Positions 21,764-29,615 of a stretch of DNA of 64,000 nucleotides are shown piece after piece. The notes below the pieces were generated by a model, which was not told the origin of the DNA, did no database searches, and worked only from the letters and a program-made list of their open reading frames with translations. Origin of the DNA: Deltaproteobacteria bacterium (lineage in GTDB: Bacteria; Lernaellota; Lernaellaia; JACKCT01); assembly GCA_027493875.1 (NCBI GenBank), contig JAOSJX010000023.1, positions 558,001-622,000 of the forward strand. Reading direction: 5' to 3'. Numbering within the stretch: position 1 is the first letter of the stretch; every line of letters begins with the position of its first letter. The position numbers were made by a program, and so were the translations under genes.

Positions 21764-21832
21764 CGCCGCCTTGTCCGCTTGTCCGATCGTTGGACGTCCC
21801 GCTATTATATCCCCAATTCTACGGAGACGCGG

Positions 21833-22631
21833 TTGCGAAGCCTGCTCAAAGACATTATCACGAACCGCTTCCTCCTTTGGGGTTTTATCCGGCTGGACCT
21901 GCGAAACCGTTACGGCGCCAGCTTTCTCGGTTTTTTCTGGTCCGTCATCAACCCGCTGCTGCTCATCGTCCTTTATACCTTGATCTTTGGATACATTCTT
22001 CAGATCAACGTCGGCGGCAATGCGGGACCCAAAAACTACGGCCTCTTTCTATTTTCGGGCATGTTGCCGTGGCTCGCGATTTCCGACGCCACGCACCGCG
22101 CCTCGTCCGTCATTCTGGAAAACCGCGACCTCGTCAAACAGGTTAATTTTCCGAAAATCCTGCTGCCCTTCCGTTGCGTGGTGGGCGCGTTTCTTCACGA
22201 GCTCATCGCGCTCGGCGTCTTTCTCGCGATTCTCCTGCTGGTGCACGAGACGCCGTCGATCCTCGCGCTCGGCCTTCTCATCGCGATCTGGCCGCTGCAA
22301 CTTTTTTTTCACGCTCGGCATCGCCCTGTTCGTCAGCTCGACGACCGTTTTCTACAAAGACATGCGCGAACTTGTCGGCGCGCTTTTGACCCTTTGGTTT
22401 TTCGGAACGCCCATCATCTTTCCGATGGCGCTCATCCCCGAAAGCATCAAGTTCCTGTTCTACCTGAACCCGGTGACATGGCTCATCAATCTCTACCGGG
22501 CCGCCCTGCTCGGCGACGTCGTCCCCGAGCTGTACGGCTTCATTTATTTTTCCGCGGCGACGCTTCTCCTTCTCATGTTCGGCTGGAAGCTATTCTCAAA
22601 GCAATCGATCGATCTCGCCGATCTTCTGTAA
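21833..22631 (+). CDS. ABC-2 type polysaccharide export permease (Wzm-like), one frameshift
   Basis: This is the membrane subunit of an ABC exporter for O-antigen, capsule or teichoic-acid-type glycans. The TTG at 21833 follows CGGAG. Family signatures are clear: DLRNRYGASFLGFFWSVINP, FLFSGMLPWLAISDA, NLVKQVNFPK-type ENRDLVKQVNFPKILLP, VFYKDMRELVGALLTLWFFG and the C-terminal YLNPVTWLINLYRAALLG. One frameshift lies in the T8 run at 22302-22309. Length is about 266 residues, which is typical. The ATP-binding partner (Wzt) is not in the window; the gene ends at a terminator. Confidence 0.88.
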
Positions 22632-22649
22632 CCCTCGGGCCCCGAAAAT

Positions 22650-22680
22650 AAAAAAGCCCCCGTTTCCGGAGGCTTTCTCA
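22650..22680. terminator. Bidirectional terminator between permease and DksA-like gene
   Basis: AAGCCCCCG (22654-22662) and CGGAGGCTT (22667-22675) pair with one mismatch around TTTC. A-rich sequence precedes the stem and TTTCTC follows, so it can serve both converging genes. Confidence 0.7.
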
Positions 22681-22696
22681 ATAATTGTCGGGACGT

Positions 22697-23097
22697 TTAG
22701 AAAAGCGTATCGATCTTGGTTCCCGAGCCCGACCGCCGCTGCTTCTTTTGGCGCTCCAACTCGGACTTGTAGTCCACCGAGTAACGCGTCCACGGCCGGA
22801 TTTCGAGCCGGCGCTTGTCGATCGGCTTGCCGGTGCCTTCGCAGTAGCCGAACTCGCCGGTCTCGAACTTCGCCAGCGCGTGTTCGATTTCCTTGAGCAG
22901 TTTGCGGTCCTTATCGAGAAGGCGCCACGCCAGAGCGGCCTGGCTCGCGTGGCTGGCCTGGTCGGCCTCGTCGCCCTCGGTGCCGCCGGAAAGGCTGCCC
23001 TCTCCGAGGGTCTGACGCGCCTTCGCGACGATCTCGTCGCGCTTCTCCACGAGAGTGCGTAGTAGCGCTTGATCTCGGATTTCTTGAAGTCGGCCAT
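22697..23097 (-). CDS. DksA/TraR-family regulator with degenerate zinc finger
   Basis: DksA-type proteins bind RNA polymerase through its secondary channel and mediate ppGpp responses. The ATG at 23097 begins MADFKKSEIKRYYA. A frameshift near 23060 joins this to LLRTLVEKRDEIVAKARQTL, the coiled coil with acidic residues at its tip (GTEGDEADQASH). The finger region reads GYCEGTGKPIDKRRLEIRP and then RYSVDYKSELE, so only one of the four usual zinc cysteines remains. It resembles non-canonical single-Cys DksA homologues. A sigma-70-like promoter and a hairpin next to the ribosome site lie upstream. Confidence 0.8.
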
Positions 23098-23113
23098 GCG
23101 TTCGGTACCCTCC

Positions 23114-23167
23114 CCGAATATCGGGTAAAAGGAGGCAGTAATTTAGGGATCTGGACAAAAATTTCAA
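23114..23167 (-). promoter_or_regulatory. Candidate promoter and leader hairpin of the DksA-like gene
   Basis: On the minus strand TTGAAA (23162-23167) and TAAATT (23140-23145) are separated by 16 bases. The 5' leader then contains the perfect palindrome CCCGATATTCGGG (23114-23126), directly before GGGAGGG, which is the probable ribosome site. The hairpin could influence access to that site. Confidence 0.45.
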
Positions 23168-23301
23168 GATACCGATAAGATAGGCGCGTTGGAGGCGCAT
23201 AACTCGTTGATACAACAACATTTTCGACCCATTGCCACCGGTTGGCCGCCGGTGCGGTCGGTTAATCACCGTAAGATGGATAACATGATTGGAGCGGCCT
23301 T

Positions 23302-24408
23302 TTGATTAACGCCATGGTCGTTTTCGGCACCCGTCCGGAAGCCATCAAACTCGCCCCCGTGATTCGCGAACTATCGAAAAGGACGAAGGATTATACTGTT
23401 CGAACCGTCGTGACGGCGCAACATCGCGAGATGTTGGACCAGGTGCTGCGCCTTTTCCAAATCGAGCCGGATGAGGACCTGGCCATCATGCGTCCCAATC
23501 AGAGCCTGGACGCCATCGTCGCCCGCGCCATCGGCGGTTTGGGTGAGGCGATGGACAAACACCGTCCGGATGTTGTGGTGGTCCAAGGAGACACCACAAC
23601 GACCTTTGTCGGCGCGCTCGCCGCGTTTCACCGCAAAATTCCCGTCGCGCACGTCGAAGCCGGGCTGCGTACTTGGAACGCGTACTCGCCCTTCCCCGAG
23701 GAAATCAACCGTCAGATGACCACGCGCCTGACGGCCGTGCATTTTCCGCCGACGGAATGGTCGAAAAATAATCTTCTCGCCGAACGCGTTCCCGAAGACC
23801 GTATTCACGTCACCGGCAACACCGTCATCGATGCGCTGCTCCAAGTCGCGGAGCGGCCCTATGCGTTTGATGATGAAAAGCTGCGCGCCCTCCCCGATCG
23901 CTTCGTTCTCGTCACCGCGCATCGCCGCGAAAGTTTCGGGGGACCCTTTCGCGCGATGTGTGAAGCCATGCGCGACATCGCCGCGCATTTCCCGGATGTC
24001 GCCCTCGTCTATCCCGTTCATCTCAATCCGAACGTGCGTCAACCGGTCGGCGAAATTTTAGACGGTGTCTCGAACGTGCTGCTCGTCGAACCCATGGACT
24101 ATGAACCTTTCGTTCATCTCATGAAGCGATCAACGATTGTCTTAACGGACTCGGGCGGCATTCAGGAGGAAGGTCCGTCGCTCGGTAAACCCGTTCTCGT
24201 CATGCGCGAGGTGACCGAGCGGCCCGAGGGGATCGACGCCGGCACCGTCCGCCTCGTCGGCACGGACAAGACGCGCATCGTGGACGCGGTGTCCGAATTG
24301 CTGGAAGACGAAAACGCTTATCGAAAAATGGCCGAAGCCAAAAATCCGTACGGCGACGGTCACGCCTCCGAACGCATCGCCGACATTCTTCCGCGCTACT
24401 GCAAATAG
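23302..24408 (+). CDS. wecB: UDP-N-acetylglucosamine 2-epimerase (non-hydrolysing)
   Basis: WecB interconverts UDP-GlcNAc and UDP-ManNAc in the cytoplasm and supplies ManNAc or ManNAcA for surface polymers. The intact 368-residue protein shows VFGTRPEAIKLAPVI at the N-terminus, QGDTTTTFVGALAAF, HVEAGLRTWN, PFPEEINRQM, TGNTVIDALL, TAHRRESFG, PVHLNPNVR and LTDSGGIQEEGPSLGKPVL. These include the catalytic Asp, Glu and His positions of the family. The start may be TTG at 23302, with GGAG upstream, or ATG at 23314. Its stop overlaps the tail of the converging sulfatase by 13 bases. Confidence 0.93.
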   Translation: MINAMVVFGTRPEAIKLAPVIRELSKRTKDYTVRTVVTAQHREMLDQVLRLFQIEPDEDLAIMRPNQSLDAIVARAIGGLGEAMDKHRPDVVVVQGDTTTTFVGALAAFHRKIPVAHVEAGLRTWNAYSPFPEEINRQMTTRLTAVHFPPTEWSKNNLLAERVPEDRIHVTGNTVIDALLQVAERPYAFDDEKLRALPDRFVLVTAHRRESFGGPFRAMCEAMRDIAAHFPDVALVYPVHLNPNVRQPVGEILDGVSNVLLVEPMDYEPFVHLMKRSTIVLTDSGGIQEEGPSLGKPVLVMREVTERPEGIDAGTVRLVGTDKTRIVDAVSELLEDENAYRKMAEAKNPYGDGHASERIADILPRYCK

Positions 24409-26324
24409 CCCAGCGCTTTGAGACGGTCGCGCGCGTCGTCTGAAAGCTGCGACGCGGCCACGTCGTTGCCGAGCGCGACCTCGCGCGCGGCGTTCGCTTC
24501 CGCGAGAATCCTCTCCAGATCGGGTGCGGCACCCTCGGCGTAGATGTCTTTCTTTTCCTCCGGGTCCGCGCGCAGATCGAACATTTCCGTCCCTTTGTCC
24601 ATTCCGAACGGCGGAATCGAAAAACGGATCGGCTCGATGAGTTTTTGTCCCGGCGCCGCACGGTGAAGCGGTGCGGCGCGAACACCTCGCTTTCGGCAAG
24701 AACGGCACCGTCCACGGCCACCTGCGCAATGAACTCCGGCGGCGCGTCTTTCGCACACACCGGCGCACGCGGCCCCGCGGCGGCGTCCAGAACCAGGTGA
24801 AAAATCGCGGTCTGCGGGACGTTCAAATCGGAAACCGTCACGCCGGCGCACCCGTTTCCCGGCGGTTTGATAATTAACGGAACGCGCAGCATTTCTTCAT
24901 AAAGGGTGACGGAATGGCCCCATGATCCGTGGTCGCGGAACTCCTCGCCGTGATCGGCCGTAACGATAATCCACGCGTCGTCGTAGCGTCCAGCCGCTCT
25001 GAGCGCGTTGAAGAAAACGCCGAGCTGCTCGTCGACGCCCAGAATTTCCTCATCGTACCGCGCGATCACGTCCGCCGTTTGCTGCGCCGAAAAAATCCAT
25101 CGCCGCTTTGGCGAAATCGAAAAACGGCGTGTTCATCATCTCGTCCAGACCGTCGTCCGGATCGTGGAATTTTCCGCGAACCGACGGTCCCGGCTTGTAT
25201 GGGTAATGCGCGTCGTAAACGTGAAGAAACGCGAACGCCGGTTCCGGCGTCCTCGCCACCCATCGTTTCGCCAGACGGACGATTTCCTTCGCCGGAAAAT
25301 CCGCGCGCATCACGTACAAATCGATCCCCGATCCGTAACCGAACGTCGGGCTGAGTAAATAGTTCGTGACGAAGGCCGCGGTATGATAGCCGCGCTCTTT
25401 GACGTATTCGCCGAGCACCGGCGTCTTCGCCGCGAGCGCTTTATTGATCGACGTCACGCCGTGCTCGTACGGCAACCGCCCCGTGAACATACTGACGTGG
25501 CTCGGCAGCGTCCACGGCGTGTGCGAAATGTGATCGCGCACCACGACGCCGTCCGCCGCGAGCAGATCGAGATTCGGCGTCGTCGGGCGATGGTAGCCGT
25601 ACGCGCCCACGTGATCCGCGCGCAGCGTGTCGATACTGATGAGAAAAATATCCGGCCCCCGCCGGTCGTCGAAGTCGGGCCGAAGCGCGGAATAACCCAT
25701 CGCGGCGCCGACCAAAAGCGTCACGCCGGTATAAGCCGGCCAAAGGCGCGTCGGACGCTCTTCGCGAACGGCGGGATCGCGCCGAAAAATCAGACGCTCG
25801 AGAACCGACGCCAGGCCGAATGACAGAACGAGCGCGGCGAGGGCGCCCATTGCGATAAACGGCCGCGGGAGCGAGATCGGATCGGACAGCGCAGGGAGAA
25901 CGGCGCGGACGAGAACGACCCACGGCGAGAGCGACGACGACAGCGGGCCGGCGAGATTACCGCGCATGAACAACGTCACGATCTCGACGACACCCGCGAA
26001 GAGCAGAGCAAGGACGACGGGGGCAAGGGCCAGCGCCCGCAGGCGCCGGGTCCGGTTTTTTTGAATTTTGCGGGCGACGGCGAGAAACAGGACGAAGACC
26101 ACGCCCGCGAAAAATCCGCGCGCGGCGAAGGTACCGATCTGCTCGCGCAACGCCGTCCGCGCGACGTTTTCGAGCCCGCGGCCCCAATAACCTTGGCGTG
26201 CGACGATCTGCGTTCCGCGCAAAACGCCCAGCGCAACCGCCGCGCCCATGCACCCGAACAAGCCGTTCAGTAATCGCCGCCAGCGCATGGAGGGGCCGAT
26301 GTTCTCTTTATCCATTCCGTCCAT
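24396..26324 (-). CDS. Membrane-anchored sulfatase-family protein, frameshifted
   Basis: Four or five N-terminal hydrophobic segments precede a periplasmic alkaline-phosphatase-fold domain. ISIDTLRADHVGAYGYHRP carries the first metal Asp. The usual formylglycine position lies in HTPWTLPSHVSMFTG, where Thr replaces Cys or Ser of the classical CxPxR. VTADHGEEFRDHGSWGH has the other metal ligands. Frameshifts near 25070 and 24640 are needed to reach the C-terminal KALGYLQ. Restored length is about 640 residues. Such TLPSH proteins may be hydrolases or phospho-transferases; substrate is unknown. The first codons (26285-26324) lie in a 9-base tandem repeat, so the true start may be the Met at 26288. 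Confidence 0.75.
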
Positions 26325-26354
26325 CTAGTCCATCTTGTCCACGCCGTCCACCAA
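26310..26354. repeat. 9-base tandem repeat, consensus GTCCATCTN
   Basis: Five consecutive 9-base units run ATCCATTCC, GTCCATCTA, GTCCATCTT, GTCCACGCC, GTCCACCAA. The array lies between the sulfatase and the HTH-like gene and overlaps the first possible sulfatase codons. Confidence 0.8.
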
Positions 26355-26408
26355 TGCATCCTTCATCCCTCCTCCATCATTCCGCCGCCTCCGCTCACTT
26401 GGCGCCCA

Positions 26409-26459
26409 CCAAAAACCAGAAACCAAAAACCAGAAACCAACAACCAAAAACCAAAAACC
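26409..26459. repeat. 7-base tandem repeat, consensus CCARAAA
   Basis: Seven consecutive heptamers are CCAAAAA, CCAGAAA, CCAAAAA, CCAGAAA, CCAACAA, CCAAAAA and CCAAAAA. The A-rich plus strand differs sharply in composition from the surrounding GC-rich genes. Confidence 0.9.
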
Positions 26460-26466
26460 TTCTTCC

Positions 26467-26491
26467 CCTCTGTGCCTCTGTGTCTCGGTGG
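26467..26491. repeat. Short CTCTGTG oligomer array
   Basis: CCTCTGTG occurs twice in tandem and is followed by TCTCGGTGG. A related array (27308-27337) lies beyond the HTH-like gene. I recall similar oligomers from intergenic DNA of other bacteria, but this is unverified memory. Confidence 0.65.
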
Positions 26492-26537
26492 TTTGTCGAT
26501 GCTCCGTTCACTTCGCGGTTAATGGGAGGGTACGTTG

Positions 26538-27413
26538 ATGCCCAAGTCGAAAATCGCGATCCCCGAGATCGCCGACGTTGTCGCCGGTTGCGAAAAAGTC
26601 ACCGTGGAAATGCACATTTACCAGGGCCGTTTGCTCGCCAGGGCCTTCTTTGACGACTCCCGCGAAATCTTTGAATCGCGCGGCAAAAAGACGATGAGCG
26701 TGAGAAAGCTTGCGCGTTATCTGAAGACACATCACGGCGTTTCGCGAAGCCCGTCGGCCATCCGCCAGATCCTCGCCGCGCATTTCCAGGAACCCGACCT
26801 TCACCTCACGGAAGACGAAGCTTTACGCCTCTCCTTCCGCCACCGTGTCGAACTCCTGCGCGTCCCACCGCAGGACAAAGCCGCCTGGGCTCGCCGCGTA
26901 CTCACCGAAAAGCTGAGTACGCGCGCCCTCGCCAAACTGCTGGTCGAAGTCTACGGCCCGAAACGTCCACCGCGTACTCACCACGAAAAACTGCTCCTCC
27001 TCTCCAAGCAGATGACCCGCGTACTCACCTCCTGGCCCGGCGCCCCGCCCGAACTCTCCCGACATCTCGCGCACCTCACCACCGCCCTGCGTGCTCACCA
27101 TCCCGTGACTGGTTCCCACGCCGTAGCTCAGCGAAGGCGGGTGCCCGTTCCTGGGACCGCCGAGCCCCAGCTCGGCACGCCAGCACGGACGAACAACGTG
27201 AGTCCGCGCTCGGAAACAACGGGCAGGTGCGGACACCTGCGCTCCCAGCAAGTGAGCACGCACCCGGAGCGCCCAGCCGGGGCTCGGCGCTCCCGGGAAT
27301 ACTCTCCCCTCTGCGGTCTCCGCGCCCTCTGCGTTGAAAGAAAAACACGCCATCCCCAAAACCCAAGCTTCTCCAAATCCGACGCTGGCGCCGAGAACGC
27401 CGCGCCGAAATGA
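26538..27413 (+). CDS. Unrecognised HTH-like protein, 3' part occupied by repeats
   Basis: The ATG at 26538 has GGGAGGG upstream. Residues about 1-150 look like a genuine protein: a short beta region (VEMHIYQGRLLARAFFDD), then SVRKLARYLKTHHGVSRSPS followed by AIRQILAAHF, which fits a helix-turn-helix, then LSTRALAKLLVEVYGP, a second possible HTH. From about 27110 the frame runs into palindromes and oligomer repeats and loses coding character before the stop at 27413. In another frame, 27360-27487 encodes a basic tail ending in FGRWAGDKF. I infer that repeats were inserted near the end of a DNA-binding protein. No family was recognised. Confidence 0.5.
   Translation: MPKSKIAIPEIADVVAGCEKVTVEMHIYQGRLLARAFFDDSREIFESRGKKTMSVRKLARYLKTHHGVSRSPSAIRQILAAHFQEPDLHLTEDEALRLSFRHRVELLRVPPQDKAAWARRVLTEKLSTRALAKLLVEVYGPKRPPRTHHEKLLLLSKQMTRVLTSWPGAPPELSRHLAHLTTALRAHHPVTGSHAVAQRRRVPVPGTAEPQLGTPARTNNVSPRSETTGRCGHLRSQQVSTHPERPAGARRSREYSPLCGLRALCVERKTRHPQNPSFSKSDAGAENAAPK
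26895..26923. repeat. Perfect 10-bp inverted repeat inside the HTH-like gene
   Basis: CGCGTACTCA (26895-26904) and TGAGTACGCG (26914-26923) pair perfectly around 9 bases. The 12-mer CGCGTACTCACC recurs at 26971-26982 and 27018-27029, in a different codon phase at 26971, which argues for a DNA-level motif. Confidence 0.7.
27150..27297. repeat. Pair of inverted palindromic repeats with a central hairpin
   Basis: The arm at 27150-27180 (around GCCGAGCCCCAGCTCGGC, itself a palindrome) is the imperfect reverse complement of the arm at 27267-27297 (around GCCCAGCCGGGGCTCGGC). Between them GCAGGTG (27223-27229) and CACCTGC (27234-27240) form a perfect 7-bp hairpin. The pattern resembles a REP/BIME-like or small non-autonomous element. 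Confidence 0.7.
27308..27337. repeat. CTCTGCG oligomer array
   Basis: The stretch reads as CCTCTGCGG, TCTCCGCGC, CCTCTGCGTTG, a diverged relative of the CTCTGTG array at 26467-26491. It sits just beyond the palindromic pair. Confidence 0.6.
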
Positions 27414-27512
27414 TCCGCGAAGCCGCGGCGGCGCGCAAACGCAAAAATCACAAACCCTTCGGCCGCTGGGCCGGAGACAAATTTTGAATGCCGTCACTAC
27501 AGCCGACAATGG

Positions 27513-27540
27513 TTTATCCTTTATCATTCGCCACTTATCA
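27513..27540. repeat. Heptamer array, consensus TTTATCA
   Basis: Four heptamers, TTTATCC, TTTATCA, TTCGCCA and CTTATCA, lie in the gap between the HTH-like gene and the esterase-like lipoprotein. The unit length matches the CCARAAA array upstream. Confidence 0.55.
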
Positions 27541-27611
27541 TGGGGCGGCGCCGCGTTGACACGCGGGGAAACGCGCGTCTATGATGGCGCGCCCAAACGG
27601 CGGAAGGACAG

Positions 27612-29165
27612 ATGAAAAACGCCTTTCTCACGCTCGCCGCGCTGCTCCTCCTCTCCCTTCTTTTTGTCTGGTCCTGCTCCTCGGGCGACACGAAAGAAGA
27701 GGATAAACCGCCCTGTCCCGCGGAGATCATCGACGAGGACTACGACGGCCCGCAACATCTCGTCATGGGCATCGGCATGGGTGGCCCGACGGCGCTCGAT
27801 CTGGCGCTTGATAATCCGGAATTTTTCGCGGCGGCGGCGACGCTGGGCGGCCCCGTCGATCTTCGGCTCCTCTTGACGCAAATCCGGGCGCGCCTTGCCG
27901 ACTTCGACAACTGGCCCGCATTGCCGAAGCGCGAAGACTATCTGGCCTTTCTCCGCGACGTTTTTATCGCTTATGGAAACCCTTGCTACGACAATCCGGC
28001 AAGCCAAATATACCCGCCCGGAACGACGGGCTTGCCTCAGCAGGTGGTGCCTCATTTCGTCGACGCGCTCAATCCGGACGGGAGCGATCCGGCCGTCACG
28101 TTTGTCGACGGAGAAAATGAATTTCCGGTAACTTTCCTTCTCGCGTTGGATGAAAACGACAACGGGCTTCGAGACGTGGGCGAACCGATCGCTTTGTCAG
28201 ATGGGCGAACCCTTTGCCGACGACAACGCCAACGGCCGGCACGACGACGGCGAGGCCTTTGAGGACCTCGGCATCGACGGCGTGGCCGGGACCGGCGATT
28301 ACGGCGAAGGCAACGGCGTTTACGACGACAACCCGCGCGTGGCGAATTGGCTGTCGCAAAGTCCGGCGGAACGCGTTCGCCGAGGGAGATCGATCTGACC
28401 TCGCGTTATCGCGGCGGGATTTACGTGGACAACGGCGTCAACGATTTTTGGGACACGGCGGTGCACGCCCAAACAGTGATCGACGACATCGGCGCGCTTT
28501 ACGAATCCGCGGCGGAGCCCGATCCGGGCTATTGCCTCGATTTCACGGCAGGCCGGTACGACGATTTCGTCGGAGATTTTCCGCTGCCGACCGAGACGAT
28601 CTGGTTCCGCGAAAAAGCGTCCGCCTCTTCTGGGGGCCGCCGGCGACCCCGAGGACGACCACGAAGGCGACGAAGCAGTCCGCGCCGCGCGTTACGCGCA
28701 CGCCCTCGCCTTCCTGTCGGCCCGCGTTCCCAATGGCTATTTCGGCGACGATCCGAAGGACGGCCCCGCGCGCTACGAAACGCACCGGCTGCTGACACCT
28801 TCGCGCTCGGCGCGGACGTCGCCATCGAATACGCGGTCTTCCTGCCCGCGGGGTATTACGATCTGCGAAGCCGTTGGAAGACGTACCCGCTTCTGCTCGT
28901 ACTCCTCGACCGGGACCAGAGTTTTGACGATGCGGTGGAATTGACGACGGTCCAAGGAGCCCTCGCCGCCAACGGTTTCGCGCAGCAGGCGGTGGTCGTG
29001 ATGGTGCGCGGCGAGCGCGAGGCGCAGGAATTGCCGGGTTATGGATTCTTCACGGACCAGGCGGCGGCGGAATTCGCGGGGAACTATCGCCGCATGCTGG
29101 AAATCAACCTGCTCGATCATCTCCAAAACCGTTACCGGTTGAGGTCGCGCGTCCCGGACTTATGA
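27612..29165 (+). CDS. Esterase-like lipoprotein with permuted order and altered nucleophile, frameshifted
   Basis: A signal peptide ends in the lipobox VWSC (about residue 22). The elbow-like segment HLVMGIGMGGPTALDLAL and FFAAAATLGGPVD follow within 40 residues, earlier than an alpha/beta-hydrolase fold allows. The usual Ser of GxSMGG is Gly. Mid-protein are acidic, calcium-loop-like runs (DENDNGLRDVGEP, DDNANGRHDDGE). The last 110 residues (EYAVFLPAGYYDLR, YPLLLVLLDR, AVVVMVRGE) look like the N-terminal half of an esterase-D fold. The order therefore appears circularly permuted. Frameshifts lie near 28195, 28370, 28625 and 28790. Restored length is about 518 residues. Confidence 0.6.
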
Positions 29166-29615
29166 GCGTTCACTCGCTGACGATCGTCAGAACGGCGCGG
29201 CCGGCGGACCTGGACCGGATCATGGACATTGAAATTCAGGGTTTTCCGTCCCCGTGGAACCGAAAACCTTTGAGACGCAGCTTTCCCACCGCTCGCGCTC
29301 TTTTTTGTGGCGGAGTCCGCGGGACGCATCGACGGATTCGGGTTATCCTGGGTCGTCACGGACGAGCTGCACATCATGAAGCTCGCGGTGGATGAAGGCC
29401 GCCGGCGCCAAGGGATCGCGGGCCGCCTTCTCGACGACAGTATCGCCGCGGGACGCATGCGCGGTACGAATTACGTTCTGCTCGAAGTCCGCGACACAAA
29501 TGAGGAAGCCATCCGGTTTTACGAGGCCCACGGCTTCCGCCACATCGGCATCCGCCCCGGCTACTACGCGGAAACCCGCGAGGACGCGATTTTGATGCGC
29601 AAGGATCTGGCGTGA
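29162..29615 (+). CDS. rimI: RimI-like N-acetyltransferase, two frameshifts
   Basis: RimI acetylates the N-terminal Ala of ribosomal protein S18; relatives acetylate other proteins. The ATG overlaps the previous stop (ATGA). The GNAT fold shows RTARPADLDRIMDIE, then the acetyl-CoA loop EGRRRQGIAGRLLDDSI (R/Q-x-x-G-x-A), LLEVRDTNEEAIRFYEAHGF and GYYAETREDAILM, a typical RimI ending. Frameshifts near 29264 and in the T6 run near 29306 are restored. Length is about 151 residues. It leads directly into pyrK, with a further ATGA-type overlap. Confidence 0.82.

Noticed and set aside
26538-27413. Transposase
   Set aside because: No DDE or serine/tyrosine recombinase motif was seen, and the inverted repeats lie inside and after the gene instead of flanking it.
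26310-27545. CRISPR array
   Set aside because: Repeat units are 7-9 bases without unique spacers of 25-40 bases, and no cas gene is in the window.
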